From NCBI GenBank assembly GCA_026129745.1, contig JAHCHL010000015.1, positions 1 through 64,000 of the forward strand: a stretch of DNA of 64,000 nt. The letters run 5' to 3'. A program made the position numbers and the translations under genes. Of this stretch, positions 16,212 through 25,840 are shown one piece after another. The number at the start of each line of letters is the position of its first letter. Positions within the stretch are counted from its first letter, which is position 1. The notes below the pieces were generated by a model. The model was not told where the DNA came from. It was given only the letters and a program-made list of their open reading frames with translations, and did no database searches. This stretch comes from Fimbriimonadales bacterium (GTDB taxonomy: Bacteria; Armatimonadota; Fimbriimonadia; Fimbriimonadales; ATM1).

Positions 16212-18276
16212 GCCCGACGCCCATCTTGTCATCGAAGTAGGCCGCTATTCGCTCCATAAGATCGGGAAGACTCTCATGCCTCAACGTCAGTCCGTGATCG
16301 TCCCTTGGGTAGATCATCAGGTCAAAGTATTTGCCGTTCTCGATCAGTTTCTGGATGACCCAAACTGTGTCTTGGAACAATACATTATCGTCCTGCATTC
16401 CGGCGACAAGCAGCAGGTTTCCTTGCAATTTATCGATATGAGACAACGGAGAAGTCTTTTTATAGACTTCTTGGTTTTCGTCTGGAAGCCCAAGGCGTTG
16501 AGATGTGTACCATTCATAGTAGTTTTTCCACTCAGTGACGGACTTCCAGGCGATGCCGGTATGAAAGACTCCAGGATGTCGGGACATAGCCATCAGGGTC
16601 AAAAACCCGCCATAGCTTCCGCCCCAGATTCCGACACGCTCTGGATCCACGTAGGGCTGCTTGCAAAAGAAATCAGCTGCATCCGCTAATTCGTCGCTAT
16701 CAATGATTCCAAGCGAATTGTGATAGCCAAAGAAAAAGTCTCTTCCATAACCGATGCTTGCACTTAGGTCGATGCCTACGACAATGTATCGCAACTCGTT
16801 TGCCATAAACACATCAAGCGGGTGATACCGGCTGAATTGATTCTTCGCCTGTCCAGCATAGACGCAACTAAATACGACGGGATACCTTTTGCTCGAGTCG
16901 AACGATGCTGGCTTAATCGTTCTAGCAATCACAGATCTGTTGTTGCGGACAGGCACTGGGTGTGTTTCAACGATTACGGTCTCAAGTTCTCTTCTTATGC
17001 TCTCGCCACAACTCACGATTGTCTGCATCTTGGGACCGTCGACGCGAAGGAGATGCGGTGGAGCGCAAGCAGCAGAATGGACCAAGGCGAGCGATTCGCC
17101 GTCTTCATTGGGAAACACCCGAAAGCATCCGCTTCGTATTGCCATTTCTTCAGGCTCCTGGCCAGGCCGAAGCCGAAAGACTGCGCGATCGATGGGCGTT
17201 TTTGCATAAGCCGTGAAGAAAAGCTCGTTCGTTCGCAATGGAGAGCTGAAGTCATCGATGTCAAACTTTTCTTTCGTTACCGCACTAGCTCCGCCGCCAT
17301 CGATCGGAACTTCCCAAATCTGATTCCATCCGGATCGAAACGATAGAAATCTGACAAAGTTTGAACATGAAGAAACGGCAATGCCGTGGAATGGGAACCA
17401 TGGTTCCGAGAATTCCTCATAAATCGTTGTGATGTCTCCAGTCGGCGTCATCTTTCGCAGATGGAACGTTCTGTGGTCGCGCGAGGCGATTGCGAATACT
17501 GCACCGTTCGAATTGGGAAGCCACTCTATCGCATACGGCCAGAACGTTTCGCCATCGTCGTACTCTTGCAGCTCGCACTTTGCAGCGACTCGCGCTTCTG
17601 CAATCCCGAAGTGTCTCTTTGGCGGTTCGGTGCCAACGTTGTGCCTACGACTTTCTTTGATGCACACTTCTTTTTGCGGCATGTAGTCAGGCATCCGAGC
17701 TTTCAGAACTTCGGATTCATCCTCGACGAAAAGCGCGACAAAGTTGCCGTCGGGGCTTGGCGAAAAATCTCGCACTTTCCGGTCCGGCTTTGTGAACGAA
17801 GTCAGCCGCAGGATTGCCCCATCTCGAATGACCATCACGTTTCCTTCACAGAGAAAGAAGATCGATGAGGACCTTCTGGGAATTCGCAACGAAGAGGCTG
17901 CCTGACCAGACCAAATAATCTCACTATTGCTCTCAAGCGGCAAAAGGTGCACACGGGCGCGCGCAATTGCGACGATTGCGCTACCGTCAGGCAGCCATGC
18001 AAGTTCTGTGAATCCGGCGGCCATCCGCTCGGCGTAGCTAAGTTCATCTTCTTCCCGCTCATCGTCCTCCAGAATTACCGGAGGTGAGAGCTCGGGTGAG
18101 GTGACCTTTTTTAGGGAGCCGTCGGCGTCGCTGACGAATACGTCCTTCCAAAGGCCGCCCTCTTCGTTCCACAGGAAGGCGAGTCTCATTCCATCTGGCG
18201 ACCACTTGACCGAAGTCGGCTCGACTCCGTATGCCAGAGGCTGCGAATAGGTATCTCGAAGGAAAGGAGAACTCAT
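16201..18276 (-). CDS. S9-family serine peptidase (prolyl oligopeptidase-like), 691 aa
   Basis: The N-terminal 420 or so residues carry WD40-like/beta-propeller repeats (VKWSPDGMRLAF, FSPSPDGNFVAL), and the C-terminal alpha/beta-hydrolase domain has the nucleophile elbow GGSYGGF (Ser at about residue 554), GMQDDNV (Asp) and DDHGLTLRH (His). This layout is that of dipeptidyl-peptidase or acylaminoacyl-peptidase relatives. ATG at 18276 (MSSPFLRD) is preferred over an upstream start. No signal peptide is seen from this start, so it is probably cytoplasmic. The specific substrate is unknown. Confidence 0.88.
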   Translation of the reverse strand: MSSPFLRDTYSQPLAYGVEPTSVKWSPDGMRLAFLWNEEGGLWKDVFVSDADGSLKKVTSPELSPPVILEDDEREEDELSYAERMAAGFTELAWLPDGSAIVAIARARVHLLPLESNSEIIWSGQAASSLRIPRRSSSIFFLCEGNVMVIRDGAILRLTSFTKPDRKVRDFSPSPDGNFVALFVEDESEVLKARMPDYMPQKEVCIKESRRHNVGTEPPKRHFGIAEARVAAKCELQEYDDGETFWPYAIEWLPNSNGAVFAIASRDHRTFHLRKMTPTGDITTIYEEFSEPWFPFHGIAVSSCSNFVRFLSFRSGWNQIWEVPIDGGGASAVTKEKFDIDDFSSPLRTNELFFTAYAKTPIDRAVFRLRPGQEPEEMAIRSGCFRVFPNEDGESLALVHSAACAPPHLLRVDGPKMQTIVSCGESIRRELETVIVETHPVPVRNNRSVIARTIKPASFDSSKRYPVVFSCVYAGQAKNQFSRYHPLDVFMANELRYIVVGIDLSASIGYGRDFFFGYHNSLGIIDSDELADAADFFCKQPYVDPERVGIWGGSYGGFLTLMAMSRHPGVFHTGIAWKSVTEWKNYYEWYTSQRLGLPDENQEVYKKTSPLSHIDKLQGNLLLVAGMQDDNVLFQDTVWVIQKLIENGKYFDLMIYPRDDHGLTLRHESLPDLMERIAAYFDDKMGVGPTS

Positions 18277-18332
18277 GAAGCCGGGTTTGCGATTGTCTCG
18301 ACCCACTTCCCAATTTTCCCCTACAGCACGAC

Positions 18333-18361
18333 TTGAAAAAACGCAATAATGTTGATATAAT
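18333..18361 (+). promoter_or_regulatory. Strong consensus-like promoter for the MerC-like gene, nearly leaderless
   Basis: TTGAAA at 18333-18338, a 17-nt spacer and TATAAT at 18356-18361 form a near-ideal vegetative promoter. Only 11 bases separate the -10 box from the ATG at 18373, so the transcript would have a leader of about five nucleotides and no room for a Shine-Dalgarno sequence. The promoter lies in the short divergent gap with the S9 peptidase gene. Confidence 0.7.
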
Positions 18362-18372
18362 AGGCCAAACAC

Positions 18373-18807
18373 ATGGATGCGAAGGTTGCCTGCGGGCGGA
18401 GTTCGAGGTTAGATGCGCTGGGCGGAGCGCTCTCGATTGTTTGCGCGATCCATTGCCTGGTGGTGCCGATCGCTTTGCCATTCTTAGCCACCATTGTAGG
18501 GAACATCTGGTTCGAGGGCGGGATGATGATTGGCGCGATCGTCTTGGGGACTCTCGCGCTTTCCCACGGATTTAGGTGGCATGGCTTTCGATGGCCCATG
18601 TGGGCGTTCGGGCTTGGAATTTCCTCGCTCATTGTCGGGAACTGGGTGCTGACTGGCGGTGAGCCACTATGTTGCGGAATCAAAGACGGCCACGCTCACG
18701 ATGCTCCGCTGGCTTCATATTTCCTGGTCGCGATCGGGGGAGCAATGATTTTATCTTCGCACGTCATGAACTTCGTTTTCGAGCGGCGCGCGAAGCGAAT
18801 CGGTTAG
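18373..18807 (+). CDS. MerC-domain membrane protein, 144 aa
   Basis: Four predicted membrane segments and a CAIHC motif in the first one match the MerC domain, named after a mercury-uptake protein but common outside mercury operons. The start reads RLDALGGALSIVCAIHC. A second Cys pair (LCCGIKDGHAHDA) with nearby His residues in the loop could bind a metal. No merA or merR is nearby, so mercury transport is not supported here, and transport or binding of another metal is only a guess. The gene has its own promoter (18333-18361), and its stop overlaps the opposing gene at 18804 by four bases. Confidence 0.75.
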   Translation: MDAKVACGRSSRLDALGGALSIVCAIHCLVVPIALPFLATIVGNIWFEGGMMIGAIVLGTLALSHGFRWHGFRWPMWAFGLGISSLIVGNWVLTGGEPLCCGIKDGHAHDAPLASYFLVAIGGAMILSSHVMNFVFERRAKRIG

Positions 18808-19865
18808 CGGGCTCGAAGGCGGAAGTCGGCGTATACAGGCAAGTGGTCTGATGCGAGCGTGCCTTTGTCGTCGTATCGAACGAATCCGCTATCGCCCCTT
18901 CTGACTTGAGGCGGTCTTCCTCTCAGTACATCTGCGCCCGCGTAGACCCCTGCGGTTCCCGCGTAAATTTGAAACAGTTTCGGGCTGACGAGTATCTGAT
19001 CGAACATGATCTCCCGAACTTTCACATCATCCGGAAATCGATAGTCGATTCCGCGAAGCCTGTCGTTCTCTCTTCTTGCTCCTTCTGCTCGAGCGATCAT
19101 GTCGGACCCTCGGAATCGATCTCTGAGCTCGAGCGTAACATAGTCCTTTGCCCATAACGGTTCCGTGATGTTGTGCATGAACGGATCACTTGTAGGTTCC
19201 ATTCCTGCTTTTGCTCGCAGATCGCCAGACTCAAGAATGTTGACGCTCTCGTCATCCGGTGTGTCGTTGAAGTCACCGAGCGCAACGACGAACGGCTCAT
19301 TCTTTCCTCGAATGTAAGCGGCCAACAGCGCACACGCAAAAATGCGACGCTGATCTGTGTTCAGTCTGCCTCCGCTTCGACTTTTGAAGTGAACGACATA
19401 GAAAGAGACTCGCTCTCCGGAAGGGGTGGCGACGACTGCACGAAGTAAATCGCGCTTGCCAGGAAACGCGTCGTCGAGATTCCTTCCTTCGAACACAAGT
19501 TCGACGCTTTCGATCTTTAGTGGCTTACGCACTACGATTGCCGTTTCTTGAGGTTCGGATGGATCGTCGGCAATTCCGATTTCCCAGTTCGAGTCAAATA
19601 ATTGTTCCAAAGCTTTTCTGCTGGCGATCTCTTGAAGTCCGTAAACATCGGCGTCAACGCGATTTAACACGGATTTTATATTTGCGATGCGTTCCGGGTG
19701 CGCGTCCTCTCCAAACCAAGCGATGTTCCAAGTCGCGATTCTAAGTCCGACCTTTGTTAATGGATCGCCTTGCACTCCGCACGTCGTGCGAATGAGCAGA
19801 AAAACTCCGATAGCCGCTATGAGCGGGATCAAAGAAATTGAGAGCGGCCTGAACCTCATGCTCAA
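18804..19865 (-). CDS. Endonuclease/exonuclease/phosphatase-family protein, exported or membrane-anchored, 353 aa
   Basis: The metal-dependent phosphoesterase fold is shown by LRIATWNIAWFGED, VYGLQEI (catalytic Glu), ALGDFNDTPDD and the final SDHLPVYADF (Asp-His). An N-terminal hydrophobic segment (about residues 10-27) suggests export or anchoring. Family members cleave DNA, RNA or phosphoinositides, and the substrate cannot be told here. Four bases separate its start from the stop of the methyltransferase-family gene upstream, which suggests one transcript. Confidence 0.85.
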   Translation of the reverse strand: MSMRFRPLSISLIPLIAAIGVFLLIRTTCGVQGDPLTKVGLRIATWNIAWFGEDAHPERIANIKSVLNRVDADVYGLQEIASRKALEQLFDSNWEIGIADDPSEPQETAIVVRKPLKIESVELVFEGRNLDDAFPGKRDLLRAVVATPSGERVSFYVVHFKSRSGGRLNTDQRRIFACALLAAYIRGKNEPFVVALGDFNDTPDDESVNILESGDLRAKAGMEPTSDPFMHNITEPLWAKDYVTLELRDRFRGSDMIARAEGARRENDRLRGIDYRFPDDVKVREIMFDQILVSPKLFQIYAGTAGVYAGADVLRGRPPQVRRGDSGFVRYDDKGTLASDHLPVYADFRLRAR

Positions 19866-19868
19866 ACT

Positions 19869-20738
19869 TTACCCACGCATCGGAGCCAATCTCTGTGATA
19901 TTTCCTTGATATGCGCCGGCGTCGTGCCGCAACATCCGCCTACGATGGTGGATCCGAGTGAAAGCAGCTTTTCGATGTGCTCAGCAAACTGAAATGGCGC
20001 AAGTTCCCTGTCAAATCGCCATCCGACTCGATCGTCCGGAGTGCCGTTGTTTGCATAGCCGCCATACGGCATCTGCGAGTACGGCGCGATCGATTCAATC
20101 GCTCTCTCGATGATCGCTGGCGGTGCGCAGTTAACAAGAAAAGCGCTCGCGCCTTCACCTTCAGCGACTCGAAGCGCTTCTCGCACAGTCTCTCCGCTAA
20201 GCATCGTTTGTGGATCGCGATTCGAAGGATTGACGCTCACAAAGAACTCAGAGTCAAGCTTTTGAGCTGCGCGGATTGCAGAGCGGGCCTCGGTCAAGTT
20301 GTTCATGGTTTCGATGAGAAGAAGTTCGCAGCCTTCATCAAGCAGCCATTCAGCAATTTCAAGAAATTCATCGAGTGCGTTTCCTGGGGACAGATCAGGG
20401 CGGTAGCAATCTTCTAAAGGTGAAATCGATCCCGCGACAAGTTGTTTGCCATCCGCTGCATCTTTCGCGAGTCGCACTGCAAGCCGAGAAAGCGATTCCG
20501 CTTTGTCGCCTAATCCACCTTTCTCCAATGACTGCCTGTGGGTGCGAAACGTGTTCGTCGTAATGACGTCGGCGCCGGCATTGCAATACTCACGATGGAT
20601 TGAGAAGACCAGATGGGGATTATCGATGAGTGGCAACGCGGACCACAACGGCAATTCGACTCGCGCACCCTTGCGTTGCAGCTCGGTGCCCATCGCGCCA
20701 TCGAGAATGGTTACTCTTCTTGGTTCGTCTGACGTCAT
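19869..20738 (-). CDS. Homocysteine S-methyltransferase-family protein, 289 aa
   Basis: The domain starts TILDGAMGTELQRKG and carries the zinc-binding cysteines in the VNCAPP and GGCCGTTPAHI motifs, as in homocysteine S-methyltransferases and the N-terminal Hcy module of MetH. It would transfer a methyl group from a donor such as S-methylmethionine or a betaine to homocysteine. Single-domain length of about 290 residues fits the stand-alone enzyme. It follows the flagellar chaperone genes by 15 bp on the same strand, with no obvious functional link. Confidence 0.9.
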   Translation of the reverse strand: MTSDEPRRVTILDGAMGTELQRKGARVELPLWSALPLIDNPHLVFSIHREYCNAGADVITTNTFRTHRQSLEKGGLGDKAESLSRLAVRLAKDAADGKQLVAGSISPLEDCYRPDLSPGNALDEFLEIAEWLLDEGCELLLIETMNNLTEARSAIRAAQKLDSEFFVSVNPSNRDPQTMLSGETVREALRVAEGEGASAFLVNCAPPAIIERAIESIAPYSQMPYGGYANNGTPDDRVGWRFDRELAPFQFAEHIEKLLSLGSTIVGGCCGTTPAHIKEISQRLAPMRG

Positions 20739-20753
20739 CGGATGCCGAGGAGG

Positions 20754-21089
20754 CTACCCGTAACGTTCGATCAAGGTTCCGCTTTGTTCGTTTCGTGCAA
20801 AGGGGTTGCGGCGCTTTCGGAATGTGGCGATTCGCCCGATTTCCTCGGCAGCATCCCGAGTTGATCGCTCCATGAGAGAAAGCAAAGATGCCTCAGCTCG
20901 CTGGACATCTTCCAATATCGTCTTTGCTGGTTCGATGTCCGCTTCGCGCTCAAGCTGCGTTAGGAGTTGCTCGCGCCTTCTCAGCAACTGACCAGCGGTC
21001 TCCCAGTCACCAGAAGCAACGCTTGACTCAGCGCTCAATGTGGTTATCAGCAGGCATTCGGCCAACTCAACGCATCGATTAGGCTGCAC
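20754..21089 (-). CDS. Putative FliT-like flagellar export chaperone, 111 aa
   Basis: The protein is small and almost entirely helical. The GTG at 21089 overlaps the fliS stop by 11 bases, and the longer open frame inside fliS would be in the wrong context. Family assignment rests on position directly after fliS, length and heptad-like helical character (GDWETAGQLLRRREQLLTQL resembles the FliT phrase around the repeated Leu and Arg/Glu). Sequence motifs in FliT are weak, so this is a guess from context. An unrelated helical protein is the main alternative. Confidence 0.4.
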   Translation of the reverse strand: MQPNRCVELAECLLITTLSAESSVASGDWETAGQLLRRREQLLTQLEREADIEPAKTILEDVQRAEASLLSLMERSTRDAAEEIGRIATFRKRRNPFARNEQSGTLIERYG

Positions 21090-21483
21090 GTTCTTCCTCC
21101 TCGCTTGTGCTCGCTGCAATCTGCCGCCAAGCTTCTCGCAACTCAATGAGAACGCTGACCGCTCCATCGACCAGGTCGGGATTGTCGTCGATGTTTGCGG
21201 CAACGAGTTGGTTGTTGCAATAGGTGTATAGGCCGAGCAGGTTCTGGGAAATCTCTCCGCCCTTCTCCATATCGAGGCTGCACATCAGTTCGGTGATGAT
21301 CCGTTGCGCCTTGGTCAGGTGGTCGTTTTGTATCTCGTAGCGCTCGGCGATGATGGCCTGCTTGCCGATCTCGCAATGCCGGATCGCGGCGTCATAGAGC
21401 ATGATCACCAACTGAACCGGGCTTGCAGACGTCACCGTCTGCTTTCTATATTCGTCGATCCCTCTCGCGCCTATTTTTGACAC
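21079..21483 (-). CDS. fliS: Flagellar export chaperone FliS
   Basis: FliS binds the C-terminus of flagellin in the cytoplasm and prevents early polymerisation. The signature is IDEYRKQTVTSASPVQLVIM, followed by LYDAAIRHCEIGKQAI and the LMCSLDMEKGGEISQNL and LYTYCNNQL helices, at the usual positions. I chose the GTG at 21483 (134 residues); a TTG at 21513 gives ten more residues and cannot be excluded. No flagellin or fliD gene lies in the window, so the rest of the flagellar system must be elsewhere or lost. Upstream is a 316-bp gap with a nested hairpin. Confidence 0.88.
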   Translation of the reverse strand: MSKIGARGIDEYRKQTVTSASPVQLVIMLYDAAIRHCEIGKQAIIAERYEIQNDHLTKAQRIITELMCSLDMEKGGEISQNLLGLYTYCNNQLVAANIDDNPDLVDGAVSVLIELREAWRQIAASTSEEEERAA

Positions 21484-21829
21484 CTCGATTCGGGGCGCGC
21501 CTCGTTCCGGCAACGGCGAACTTGATCGCCACTAGCCAAGACAGCGCTCCCTCCAGACATATTGTCGGCTTCGGCCCGGCAGATTTGGAACTTGCGGGAG
21601 CAGCCGGATCGCCCGGTGAGCCTCGGTGACTCGCTTGCACTGGCTTGACAAGCTCTCTCTCTATCAAAATGGCTCCGGTAGGAAGCGTGCTTGTCCAGCG
21701 AACGAGGAGCGGTGGTAGACCACGGAGCTGGGTCCGTGCGACACAATTTGGAAACCGAACCACCGTTCGCTTCCGGAGTTCGTTGCGGGAGCTTGCCGCA
21801 ATTGATTGGACCAGATTGCAGTCAGTGGA
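21484..21829. other. 346-bp gap between the ABC/TolC pair and fliS
   Basis: Short frames here lack protein-like composition. The main structure is the nested inverted repeat at 21698-21770. GCGG and CCGC arms flank GAGCTTG near 21793-21806. No strong promoter is evident by eye. The stretch presumably carries the terminator of the upstream unit and the fliS leader. Confidence 0.5.
21698..21770. other. Nested hairpin, possible structured RNA or regulatory element upstream of fliS
   Basis: Arms nest in order: GCGAA (21698-21702) with TTCGC (21766-21770), CGGTGGT (21710-21716) with ACCACCG (21759-21765), and CACGGA (21721-21726) with TCCGTG (21733-21738) closing a six-base loop. The outer arms are adjacent on the right side and separated by seven bases on the left. 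It does not match any riboswitch or tRNA pattern I know. It could be a terminator without T-run, a protein site or a small RNA. Confidence 0.4.
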
Positions 21830-22567
21830 TTAGGTTTCGATCGGCACCATTTGGGCGAGAATGTCTCTGGCGTCGATCGGATTCTCCACAATTTCGTCCT
21901 TGTGAATCTTTCCATCGCGAAACCTGATGATTCGTTTACAGTGCTCGGCGACATCTTCTTCGTGAGTGACCATAATGACCGTGCGCCCTTCGCGGTTCAA
22001 TTCTTGAAAGAGTGCCAAAATTTCTTCGCCGGTACGCGAGTCGAGGTTCCCTGTTGGCTCGTCGGCGAGAATGAGAAGCGGATCGTTGACGATCGCTCGT
22101 GCTATCGCCACGCGCTGTTGCTGGCCGCCTGAAAGTTCGTTGGGCTTGTGATCCATTCTTTGCGCCAACCCGACTCTGTCGAGTGCAGCTTTCGCCTTTC
22201 CGGTTCTGTCCTTCGCTCCGGCATATACCATCGGCAACTCGACATTCTTGAGAGCGCTGGTTCTCGGCAAGAGATTGAAGGTTTGAAACACGAATCCGAT
22301 TTGCTTGTTACGGATCTCTGCGAGCTGGTTCTCGCTGAGCGTATTGACTTGGATGCCATTGAGCAAGTACTCGCCGCTCGTCGGTCTGTCCAAGCACCCG
22401 AGCACGTTCATAAACGTCGACTTGCCAGAACCCGATGGGCCCATGATCGCTACGAACTCTCCGGGATAGATCGTCGCATCGACGCCCCTCAGCGCATGGA
22501 CGATGACTGAGCCCATGACATAGTCTTTGCAAATTTGGCGCGTTTCGATGACCGGGGTTTGACTCAT
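21830..22567 (-). CDS. ABC transporter ATP-binding protein, MacB/LolD type, 245 aa
   Basis: Walker [11 protein letters not shown], signature [14 protein letters not shown], Walker [14 protein letters not shown] and the switch His ([10 protein letters not shown]) are all present. The sequence [20 protein letters not shown] and the [11 protein letters not shown] phrase place it in the MacB/LolD group, which drives release of substrates from the inner membrane. It overlaps the TolC-family gene by four bases. No permease or membrane-fusion protein is next to it, so its partners must be encoded elsewhere or the set is incomplete. Confidence 0.9.
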   Translation of the reverse strand: MSQTPVIETRQICKDYVMGSVIVHALRGVDATIYPGEFVAIMGPSGSGKSTFMNVLGCLDRPTSGEYLLNGIQVNTLSENQLAEIRNKQIGFVFQTFNLLPRTSALKNVELPMVYAGAKDRTGKAKAALDRVGLAQRMDHKPNELSGGQQQRVAIARAIVNDPLLILADEPTGNLDSRTGEEILALFQELNREGRTVIMVTHEEDVAEHCKRIIRFRDGKIHKDEIVENPIDARDILAQMVPIET

Positions 22568-23865
22568 CGGTCTTCTCCCGGGACCGGCGAGCCCATCACG
22601 AGCTTAAGTTGCACTTCAGAAATCAGATAGTCGTAGACTGCCTGAACGTAGTTTGTTTCAGCGATCACCAGCGCCGACCTTGCGTTCGTTACTTCCAAGA
22701 TCGTTCCGGCACCGACCGCTTGGCTCTCTGTCGCTGCTTTGTAGTTCAGTTCTGCAGCCTTCAGCGCCGCTTCACTTGCCGCGAGTCTTTCGTGGTTTTG
22801 TTCCCAGCTCAAAAAGACTGCTTCGATCTCGCTTCGCACATTGCGCTCTTGCTGCTGCAATCGAAAGTTGCCCGCTTCTAAACTCAAGCGCGACTGACGC
22901 ACTCGTTCTCGCGATAGTCCGCCATCGAACAATGGAAAGGAAACCAAGAACGTGAGTGAGCGGCCATAGGTGTCGCCTGGCTCCCAGTTTTTTGAATAGG
23001 AAAGCGACAGCGTCCAATCGATTGATGCGTTTTGCTCGGCGGTCAGTAAACTGTATCGTCCTGCTGCCTGTCTCTTCTTCGATTCTTGCAAATCGGGACG
23101 CCATGCGAGGCCAGTCTCGATCGCTTCCGCCATTGTGATGTCAGCGACGGTCGGTTCAAAGGTTTCGGGAGCTTCGAGTTCAGCAAGCGGTTGATCCCCA
23201 GGCCAACCAATGATCGCTTTTAGCGAGGCGCTGCTCGTGCTAACTTGATTGCGGCGCGTTATTTGATTCACGATCGCATTCGCGTAATCCGCTTCTGCCT
23301 GTAGGATTTCTTTGGCGGCAAGGTCGCCGAGTTCGACACGCTTCTTGATGCTGTCGAGAATCTGTTTAGTGCGTTCCACTTCGGCGTCTGCAACGCTAAG
23401 AAGCTCCGTTGCGCGCAGCACGTCGTAGTACTGTTGAATGACTGAAAACAGCGTTTGCCTAAGAGTCCAGAGTGCCGACAGCTCGGACGCGTCCGCAAGG
23501 TTTCTTGCCCTCGCCAAATTGTACTGTCGCTGCCCGCCGTCGAGCAGAAGCCATCGGGCGTCCACGGAGAGGTCATCGAACGAGAACCCGGACGTTCTGC
23601 GAGCAAAACCTGTCCCGTCGTCCCCTTCGAACCAACTGTACGAAGGCGTGATCGTAGGAAAGTAGGCGGCCCTCGCTTCCACGACCGCGGAGCGTGCGGC
23701 TTCATAGTCCTTGAACGCCGCTGCGACAACGCCGTTGTTTCGCTTCGCAAGCTCGATTGCGTCGGCGAGCGACAGTGTTTGGGCGACCGCCGTCGAAGCG
23801 ACCGTAGTCAAGACCGCAGACGTTATGATTCGGATGGAGTGAAACATGTCCCTTATTGGGTGCAT
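22564..23865 (-). CDS. TolC-family outer-membrane channel protein, 433 aa
   Basis: Signal peptide ([21 protein letters not shown]), then two coiled-coil repeats: [20 protein letters not shown] at the start of the first and the long heptad region around [20 protein letters not shown]. The ATYSW-type aromatic strand motifs of the barrel are visible ([10 protein letters not shown]). TolC proteins form the outer-membrane tunnel of type I secretion and efflux pumps. The start may be the ATG at 23865 or the one at 23847 (MFHSIRI), both preceded by purine-rich sequence. It is coupled with the ABC ATPase. Confidence 0.85.
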   Translation of the reverse strand: MHPIRDMFHSIRIITSAVLTTVASTAVAQTLSLADAIELAKRNNGVVAAAFKDYEAARSAVVEARAAYFPTITPSYSWFEGDDGTGFARRTSGFSFDDLSVDARWLLLDGGQRQYNLARARNLADASELSALWTLRQTLFSVIQQYYDVLRATELLSVADAEVERTKQILDSIKKRVELGDLAAKEILQAEADYANAIVNQITRRNQVSTSSASLKAIIGWPGDQPLAELEAPETFEPTVADITMAEAIETGLAWRPDLQESKKRQAAGRYSLLTAEQNASIDWTLSLSYSKNWEPGDTYGRSLTFLVSFPLFDGGLSRERVRQSRLSLEAGNFRLQQQERNVRSEIEAVFLSWEQNHERLAASEAALKAAELNYKAATESQAVGAGTILEVTNARSALVIAETNYVQAVYDYLISEVQLKLVMGSPVPGEDR

Positions 23866-23950
23866 ACCCGTTTCCGGATGGATGTTGCCGGGATTTGGGG
23901 CCGAAGCCCCGGAAGAATACGAAAGCGGCTCGGGTTTCGTTTCCGCAAGA

Positions 23951-25783
23951 TCACTCCGCGACCTTCAGCACTGAAAGGAAAGCTTCCTGCGGGACCTCGA
24001 TCGCGCCGATGTTCTTCATGCGTCTTTTGCCCTCTTTCTGCTTTTCGAGGAGCTTTCGCTTTCGCGTGATGTCGCCACCGTAGCATTTCGCGGTGACATC
24101 TTTGCGGAATGGCTTGATGGTTTCCGCCGCGATCACTTTCGCACCAATTGCCGCTTGGATCCGGACTTCATATTGTTGTCTCGGCACAACCTTGCGCAAC
24201 TGCTCAGCGATTGCGCGGCCGCGCACGTAAGCTTCGTCTTTGTGAACGATGAACGACAGCGCGTCCACTTTGTCGCCGTTCAGCATCACGTCCACTTTCA
24301 CCAAGTCCGCGCGGATGTAGTCGGAGAAATCGTAGTCAAAGCTTGCGTAGCCTCGCGTTTGAGATTTAAGCTTGTCGTAAAAGTCGAGAAGAATTTCAGA
24401 TAGCGGAAGCGTATAGTAGAGAATAACGCGCGTGGGAGACGGATATTCCATCTTTCCAAAGATGCCACGGCGTGTCTTGCATAAGTTCATGACTGTTCCG
24501 ACGTACTCTTGCGGAACCATAATCGTCGCTTTGACTGCGGGCTCTTCGATGTGAGCGATCTGCTGGGGAGGGGGGAATCGACTCGGATTCGCGATCTGCT
24601 CCATCGTTCCATCCGTTTTGAATATCACGTAGTTCACGCTCGGACTCGTTAAGATCAATTCCAAACCGAATTCGCGTTCGAGTCGTTCTCTTGCTATGTC
24701 CATGTGCAAAAGCCCCAGGAAGCCGCAACGAAATCCAAACCCGAGTGCATCTGAAGTCTCCGGCTCAAAAGTAAGCGCGGCATCGTTCAGTTGCAACCGT
24801 TCGATGGCGTCACGAAGCTCTTGATACTGATCGCCGTTCGTTGGGTAGAGGCCGCAAAACACCATCGGCTTCGCCTTGCGGTATCCCATCAGCGGTTCGG
24901 TCGCTGGGTTCTCTGCGCTCGTGACCGTGTCACCGACACCTGCATCGCCAATTTCTTTCATGCCAGCCGTGAAGAATCCGACTTCGCCGGTGCTGAGTTC
25001 ATCGAGCGGCATGGGTTCAGGAGCGAAGTAGCCGATTGAATCGACATCGAATGTCGATCCGGTCGACATCATTTGGATTACTTGGCCTTTGCGGATGTGC
25101 CCGTCTACGACGCGCACGTAAGCGACGACTCCGCGATACGGATCGAAGTGCGAATCGAAGATGAGAGCCCGCAACGGGTTGTCTCGGTCAGGCAATGTCC
25201 CTTCTTCGAAAACGCCTCGTTTCGGAAGCGACGGAGGGGGGATCAATTTGACGATGGCTTCCAAAAGTTCAGGTACTCCCTCACCGGTTTTCGCACTGAC
25301 AAGTATTGCGTCCGAAGCGTCGATTGCGAGGGCGGATTCGATTTCCTCTTTCGCACGCGCGACATCGGCATGCGGCAAGTCGATCTTATTGATGACCGGA
25401 ACGATTTCCAATCCTTGAGTCATCGCCATCGATGCGTTGGCGATGGTTTGCGCTTCCACCCCTTGTGTCGCATCGACAACCAAGAGCGCGCCCTCACAAG
25501 CGGCGAGCGATCGCGACACTTCGTAAGTGAAATCCACGTGACCCGGCGTGTCGATCAGGTTGAACTCGTACTCTTTGCCGTCGCTTGCGCGGTAGCTCAA
25601 TCGAACCGCCGTCATCTTGATCGTGATGCCGCGCTCGCGCTCGAGGTCCATGCTGTCGAGCATTTGCTCCTTTGCTTCGCCCCGAATCGCGCCGGTTATC
25701 TCGAGGATTCGGTCCGCAAGCGTCGATTTGCCGTGGTCGATGTGCGCCACGATACAGAAGTTGCGGATCAGCGATTGGTCCAT
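23951..25783 (-). CDS. lepA: Translation elongation factor 4 (LepA)
   Basis: A GTPase that promotes ribosome back-translocation and helps ribosome assembly. G motifs are [17 protein letters not shown] and NKIDL, in order. The domains typical of LepA follow, including the LepA-only C-terminal region ([20 protein letters not shown], then [16 protein letters not shown]). The 610-residue length is standard and the ATG start is supported by the family's MDQS-type N-terminus. It lies on its own between the TolC gene and the response regulator, both on the same strand. Confidence 0.97.
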   Translation of the reverse strand: MDQSLIRNFCIVAHIDHGKSTLADRILEITGAIRGEAKEQMLDSMDLERERGITIKMTAVRLSYRASDGKEYEFNLIDTPGHVDFTYEVSRSLAACEGALLVVDATQGVEAQTIANASMAMTQGLEIVPVINKIDLPHADVARAKEEIESALAIDASDAILVSAKTGEGVPELLEAIVKLIPPPSLPKRGVFEEGTLPDRDNPLRALIFDSHFDPYRGVVAYVRVVDGHIRKGQVIQMMSTGSTFDVDSIGYFAPEPMPLDELSTGEVGFFTAGMKEIGDAGVGDTVTSAENPATEPLMGYRKAKPMVFCGLYPTNGDQYQELRDAIERLQLNDAALTFEPETSDALGFGFRCGFLGLLHMDIARERLEREFGLELILTSPSVNYVIFKTDGTMEQIANPSRFPPPQQIAHIEEPAVKATIMVPQEYVGTVMNLCKTRRGIFGKMEYPSPTRVILYYTLPLSEILLDFYDKLKSQTRGYASFDYDFSDYIRADLVKVDVMLNGDKVDALSFIVHKDEAYVRGRAIAEQLRKVVPRQQYEVRIQAAIGAKVIAAETIKPFRKDVTAKCYGGDITRKRKLLEKQKEGKRRMKNIGAIEVPQEAFLSVLKVAE

Positions 25784-25840
25784 GTTTAGAAATCGAATCG
25801 GCGGACGCCGATTGGCGTCAATCGCGGGTCGCCGATGAGC

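Noticed and set aside
18373-18807. Mercury-resistance operon
   Set aside because: Only a MerC-domain protein is present, with no merA, merR or merT. The domain is widespread.
21698-21770. tRNA or known riboswitch in the gap upstream of fliS
   Set aside because: I compared it by eye with cloverleaf, cyclic di-GMP and cobalamin patterns and saw no match. Only a generic nested hairpin remains.
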